DNA from: an uncultured Clostridia bacterium
GTDB lineage: Bacteria; Bacillota; Clostridia; Lachnospirales; CAG-274
DNA length: 64,000 bases
Assembly: GCA_944384235.1 (NCBI GenBank)
Contig: CALWSP010000025.1
Span: forward strand, 62,001-126,000
Direction: 5' to 3'
In this document: piece after piece, positions 60,495 to 64,000 of the stretch
Layout of the letters: each line of letters begins with the position of its first letter
How positions within the stretch are numbered: position 1 is the first letter of the stretch
The notes under the pieces: generated by a model
Told to the model about the DNA's origin: nothing
Database searches by the model: none
Seen by the model: only the letters and a program-made list of their open reading frames with translations
Position numbers and translations under genes: made by a program

Positions 60495-61823
60495 ATGAAT
60501 CTTAAAACATTTAAGATTGGTGGTATACACCCCCCTGAAAATAAGGCAATAACAGAAAATAAACCCATCGAAATTGTTATGCCAAAAGAGGGCGCAACTA
60601 TGGTATACCCCCTCATTCAGCACATTGGCAAACCTGCCACTCCTGTTGTAAAAAAAGGAGATAGGGTTCTTATGGGTCAGAAAATTGCTGAAGCTGAAGA
60701 GTTTCTTTGCTCGCCAATTCATTCATCAGTTTCGGGAACAGTAAAAGACATTAAACCTACTCTTGCCTTAGATGGAAAAACGGTAGATTCTATCATAATC
60801 GAAAACGATGGCCTTTTTGAAGAAGACCCATCAATGAAAGAAATTCCAGACTGGACTAAACTTTCAAGAGAGGAAATTTTAACAAAAATTAAAGATGCTG
60901 GTATAGTAGGCTTAGGTGGTGCAGGCTTCCCAACACACATTAAACTTAACCCACTACCAAGCGATAAAATCGACACTATCATAATAAATGCAGCAGAATG
61001 TGAACCTTACTTAACAACAGACCATAGAGTAATGTTAGAAAATGCTGAAAGAATAGTTGAAGGTCTAAAAATTATGCTCTCTCTACATAAAGGAGCAAAA
61101 GGCTATATAGCAATAGAAAACAATAAACCTGATGCAATAAAAAAACTTGCTTCTGTTTGTCAAAACATAGAAAATATTTCTGTCATATCTCTTATGACAA
61201 AATATCCACAAGGTTCAGAAAAGCAGTTAATTTACGCTGTAACTAATAGAGAAGTTCCATCTGGCAAACTTCCAGCTTCTGTTGGTTGCATTGTAAATAA
61301 TGTAGACACAGTTTTAGCAATAGAAAGAGCTTGTTGTAAAGGCAGGCCTCTTATGAGAAGAATTGTAACACTATCTGGAGATGGAGCTAATAACCCTGGT
61401 AACTACCAAATTAGAATAGGTATGAACATTCAGGAATTTTTAGACCAAGTAGGTGGAATTAAAGAAGATGTGTCAAAAATCATTTCTGGTGGCCCAATGA
61501 TGGGTAAAGCTATCTTCTCAACAGACATTCCATTTATAAAAACATCTTCTGCAATTCTTTGCTTAACAAAAGAAACGGCTACTTTGCCACCAGAGAGCAA
61601 TTGTATAAGGTGTGGAAAGTGTGTGTCAGCTTGTCCAATGGGTCTTATGCCACTAGTTTTAAATCAAGATGCTCTTTCAGGCAGTATAGAACTTTTTGAT
61701 AAACATAACGGAACAGACTGTATAATGTGTGGTTCTTGCTCTTATGTTTGTCCAGCAAGTAGACACCTAGCACAAACAATAATAGCATACAGAGGCGAAG
61801 TATTGGCTTCTAAAAGAAAGTAA
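60495..61823 (+). CDS. rnfC: Rnf complex subunit RnfC
   Basis: A 442-residue peripheral subunit that takes electrons from or to NADH at the Rnf complex. The barrel-sandwich N-terminus (GGIHPPENK, then SPIHSSVSGTVKDI) is followed by the NADH/FMN-binding region GLGGAGFPTHIKL and NAAECEPYLTTDHR. Two ferredoxin-like cluster motifs are at the C-terminus (CIRCGKCVSACPMGLMP and CIMCGSCSYVCPASRHL). It starts the rnfCDGE(AB) operon of Clostridia. The complex couples reduced ferredoxin oxidation to Na+ or H+ export. Confidence 0.97.
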   Translation: MNLKTFKIGGIHPPENKAITENKPIEIVMPKEGATMVYPLIQHIGKPATPVVKKGDRVLMGQKIAEAEEFLCSPIHSSVSGTVKDIKPTLALDGKTVDSIIIENDGLFEEDPSMKEIPDWTKLSREEILTKIKDAGIVGLGGAGFPTHIKLNPLPSDKIDTIIINAAECEPYLTTDHRVMLENAERIVEGLKIMLSLHKGAKGYIAIENNKPDAIKKLASVCQNIENISVISLMTKYPQGSEKQLIYAVTNREVPSGKLPASVGCIVNNVDTVLAIERACCKGRPLMRRIVTLSGDGANNPGNYQIRIGMNIQEFLDQVGGIKEDVSKIISGGPMMGKAIFSTDIPFIKTSSAILCLTKETATLPPESNCIRCGKCVSACPMGLMPLVLNQDALSGSIELFDKHNGTDCIMCGSCSYVCPASRHLAQTIIAYRGEVLASKRK

Positions 61824-61838
61824 TAAGGAGGAACTGAA

Positions 61839-62861
61839 ATGAACAATAAATTAATGGTTTCATCATCACCTCATATTCGTTCAAAAGAAACCGTATCTAG
61901 CGTTATGAGAGATGTTGTTATTGCCCTTGTTCCAGCAACAGTAATGGGCGTTGTATACTTTGGCCTTTCAGCCTTAGTAACTGTAATTGTATCAATTTTA
62001 TCAGCAGTTTTATGGGAAAGTTTCTACAATAAAATTGCAAAAAAACAAAACACAGTAAAAGACTTTTCTGCAGTAATCACAGGTCTTTTGCTTGCTCTTA
62101 ATATCCCTGCTCTTTCCTTTAACGAGCACCCAATAGCAATTTTTGCTCTTCCTATTCTTGGAACAGGCTTTGCAATTATAATAGCAAAAATGCTTTTTGG
62201 TGGTTTAGGTCAAAACTTCATTAACCCAGCTCTAGCTGGTAGAGCTTTTTTAGTTGCTTCCTACCCAACGCTAGTAACAGGTTCAGTTTTTAAAGAGTCA
62301 AACTTTATGCCAGTAATATCTAGTGCAACAGTAGACACAGCAAGCTATGCAACACCACTTTCAAACATTAAAGCTGGTGCTAGCTATGGAGCAGACTTAA
62401 TGCAAGGTCTACTTGGAAACACAGGCGGAACAATAGGCGAAACTTGTGCAATAGCGCTAATATTAGGTGGCATATACCTCATATACAAAAAAGTAATTTC
62501 TTGGAAAATTCCAGTAACATTTATTTTAACAGTTTTAGTCTTTACATATATCTTCAAATTCTGTGGAATTGAAGGTGCTTTAAACAGAAACTACACAGAG
62601 CTTTTTTATGGTGGTCTTATGCTTGGTGCGTTTTTTATGGCAACAGACTATGCTTCCTCTCCAGTCACTCCAATAGGTCAATACATTATGGGCTTTGGTT
62701 GTGGTTTTATAACAGTTTTAATAAGAATTTTTGGTGGCTATCCTGAAGGCGTGTCCTACTCTATTCTTCTTATGAACCTTTGCGTGCCTTTAATTGACAG
62801 ATGGACTTTCCCAAGAACATTTGGCCATAAAAGCCCAGCAAAAGCTAAGGAGGTGAAATAA
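61839..62861 (+). CDS. rnfD: Rnf complex subunit RnfD
   Basis: A 340-residue membrane subunit with eight to ten segments, related to NqrB. The first segments follow SSSPHIRSKETVSSVMRDV. The FMN-anchoring region is near SSATVDTASYATPLS, where a Thr is the expected covalent FMN site by analogy with RnfD/NqrB. The ATDYASSPVTPIGQ stretch is also conserved. It begins 15 bases after rnfC with AAGGAGG. Confidence 0.95.
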   Translation: MNNKLMVSSSPHIRSKETVSSVMRDVVIALVPATVMGVVYFGLSALVTVIVSILSAVLWESFYNKIAKKQNTVKDFSAVITGLLLALNIPALSFNEHPIAIFALPILGTGFAIIIAKMLFGGLGQNFINPALAGRAFLVASYPTLVTGSVFKESNFMPVISSATVDTASYATPLSNIKAGASYGADLMQGLLGNTGGTIGETCAIALILGGIYLIYKKVISWKIPVTFILTVLVFTYIFKFCGIEGALNRNYTELFYGGLMLGAFFMATDYASSPVTPIGQYIMGFGCGFITVLIRIFGGYPEGVSYSILLMNLCVPLIDRWTFPRTFGHKSPAKAKEVK

Positions 62862-62862
62862 T

Positions 62863-63420
62863 ATGTCAAATATTATTAAACCAGCTGTTGTTTTGTTAAT
62901 CTTCTCTGTTGTTGCTGCAGGTCTTTTAGGCTATGTAAACCAAATAACTGCAGAACCTATTGCAGCAAGAGAATTAGAGGCAACTCAAAGCAGTATGAAA
63001 GCAGTTTTGCCAAATGCTGATAGCTTTGGAGAAACAATAGAAGTAAATGAAGGTGATGTATCTTCTGTTACACCAGCCTTTGATGCAAATAAAAACGAAA
63101 TAGGCTACGCAGTAGCAATAACAACAAAAGGCTTTTCTGCTGGCTTAAAATTAATGTATGGTGTTGATTCTAACGGCGTAATTACAGGCCTTTCAATAGT
63201 AGATTGCTCAAATGAAACTCCAGGTCTTGGTGCAAATGCAGCAAATGAAAGTTTTTATTCCCTTTTCACAGGCAAAACATCAGGTGTAGCTGTTGATAAA
63301 GACGGTGGCGAAATTGAATCCATAACAGGTGCTACAATAACATCAAGAGCTGTTGCAAACGCTGCAAACACAGCAATAGACTATGTTAAAGAAAACTATT
63401 TGATTGGAGGAGTGAATTAA
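62863..63420 (+). CDS. rnfG: Rnf complex subunit RnfG
   Basis: A 185-residue subunit with an N-terminal membrane anchor (AVVLLIFSVVAAGLLGYVNQ) and an external FMN-binding domain. The flavinylation motif is SITGATITSRAV near the C-terminus, in which the second Thr is the expected covalent FMN site. The flavin transferase ApbE is not in the window. The stop overlaps the rnfE start by 1 base (TAATG). Confidence 0.95.
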   Translation: MSNIIKPAVVLLIFSVVAAGLLGYVNQITAEPIAARELEATQSSMKAVLPNADSFGETIEVNEGDVSSVTPAFDANKNEIGYAVAITTKGFSAGLKLMYGVDSNGVITGLSIVDCSNETPGLGANAANESFYSLFTGKTSGVAVDKDGGEIESITGATITSRAVANAANTAIDYVKENYLIGGVN

Positions 63421-64000
63421 TGAATCCAGCTAAAATAATAAAAAACGGAATAATAAATGAAAACCCAACTTTTGTTCAAGTAATAGGTATGTGTCCAACT
63501 TTGGCAGTAACTTCCTCTGCTGAAAACGGAATTGGTATGGGGCTTTCTACAACAGCAGTTCTTATCTGTTCAAACTTTGTTATTTCTTTAATTAGAAAAA
63601 TAGTTCCAGATTCAGTAAGAATACCTTGCTATGTAGTTGTAATCGCTTCCTTTGTAACGTTGGTTCAAATGCTTTTAAAAGCTTATGTTCCAGCCCTTGA
63701 TAAAAGCTTAGGCGTTTATATCCCTCTTATTGTAGTAAACTGCCTTATTCTTGCAAGAGCAGAAGCATATGCAAGCAAAAACAACCCAGTTTCTTCACTT
63801 TTTGATGGAATTGGTATGGGCTTAGGCTTCACTTTAGCTTTAACAGTTCTTGGCACAGTAAGAGAATTTTTAGGAAATGGCAGTGTTTTTGGCTTTGCTA
63901 TTTTGCCAGAAAATTGCAAAACATTACTTATGATTTTACCTCCAGGTGCTTTCATCACATTAGCATTTTTAATGGTATTAGTTAATTTAATTAAAAACAA
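63420..64000 (+). CDS. rnfE: Rnf complex subunit RnfE, cut by window edge
   Basis: The open frame starts at ATG 63420, overlapping the rnfG stop, with GGAGGAG upstream, and runs off the right edge after about 193 codons. The product matches RnfE/RsxE (NGIINENPTFVQVIGMCPTL, then IPLIVVNCLILARAEAYAS and a TVLGTVREFLGNG stretch). It has several membrane segments. E. coli RsxE is about 231 residues, so roughly 35-45 residues are missing. rnfA and rnfB should follow outside the window. Confidence 0.95.
   Translation, partial: MNPAKIIKNGIINENPTFVQVIGMCPTLAVTSSAENGIGMGLSTTAVLICSNFVISLIRKIVPDSVRIPCYVVVIASFVTLVQMLLKAYVPALDKSLGVYIPLIVVNCLILARAEAYASKNNPVSSLFDGIGMGLGFTLALTVLGTVREFLGNGSVFGFAILPENCKTLLMILPPGAFITLAFLMVLVNLIKN

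Overview
The window is a low-GC, tightly packed stretch of chromosome from an anaerobic, endospore-forming Clostridia member (Firmicutes), most like Lachnospirales or a close relative. The evidence is the sporulation sigma factor SigG, a SipL-type SPOCS/LysM protein, an Rnf complex, NfnAB, archaeal-type ProS, and an L27 with a Prp-cleaved leader. Almost everything is core genome. I see no insertion sequence, prophage, CRISPR array or defence island.

Layout. 1-3.8 kb (minus): a SEDS gene cut by the left edge, a U32 peptidase and a ZapA-like coiled-coil protein. 4.0-10.3 kb (plus): a PucR-type regulator, then ftsE-ftsX-M23 hydrolase-secreted beta-propeller, a cell-envelope module. 10.4-13.8 kb: aroD, a two-gene unknown operon with trmL, and a PerR-like regulator. 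13.8-18.3 kb (minus): yhbY, obg, rpmA, prp, rplU with an L21 leader, a DUF1232-like gene and a PEGA protein. 18.6-32.6 kb (plus): nfnAB, abrB, ispF, a Cys T-box with cysE-cysS-mrnC-rlmB-mrp, sipL, (mscL on minus), sigG, the ymfF/ymfH pair and lgt. 32.6-33.0 kb: four tRNAs (Leu AAG, Gly GCC, Gln TTG, Gln CTG). 33.0-42.4 kb: MATE/MarR, hisC, M29 aminopeptidase, ECF S component, NSS transporter, hflX, RNase P RNA and a CorC-type protein. 42.5-47.5 kb: proS, a tail-anchored unknown, and purM-purN-purD. 47.5-60.2 kb (minus): PreP-like M16C peptidase, a TPR protein, an unlisted 43-codon gene, and the aspS-hisS-hemZ-MBL-dtd-rel stringent/translation operon, then luxS. 60.5-64 kb (plus): rnfC-D-G-E, with rnfE cut by the right edge.

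How the genes work together. NfnAB and Rnf are two ferredoxin-linked energy-conserving enzymes. FtsEX sits directly before its probable periplasmic hydrolase partner. L21-Prp-L27 is the usual arrangement in which Prp trims L27. cysE-cysS are under a leader whose specifier (TGC) and antiterminator bulge (TGGA) both fit tRNA-Cys. The rel operon joins (p)ppGpp metabolism, D-aminoacyl-tRNA proofreading and two tRNA synthetases.

I found no convincing undescribed multi-gene system. The most unusual signals are small: a 73-nt near-perfect hairpin in front of obg whose wobble pairs fit only the minus-strand RNA; a terminator-like hairpin that contains the sipL Shine-Dalgarno and perhaps a SigE promoter; a Prp protease with a shortened catalytic loop; a tRNA-Leu with an AAG anticodon; and a small gene between aspS and the TPR gene. 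No gap over 300 bases is without a feature. The larger spacers (18295-18566, 60233-60494, 3743-3984) are AT-rich divergent promoter regions.
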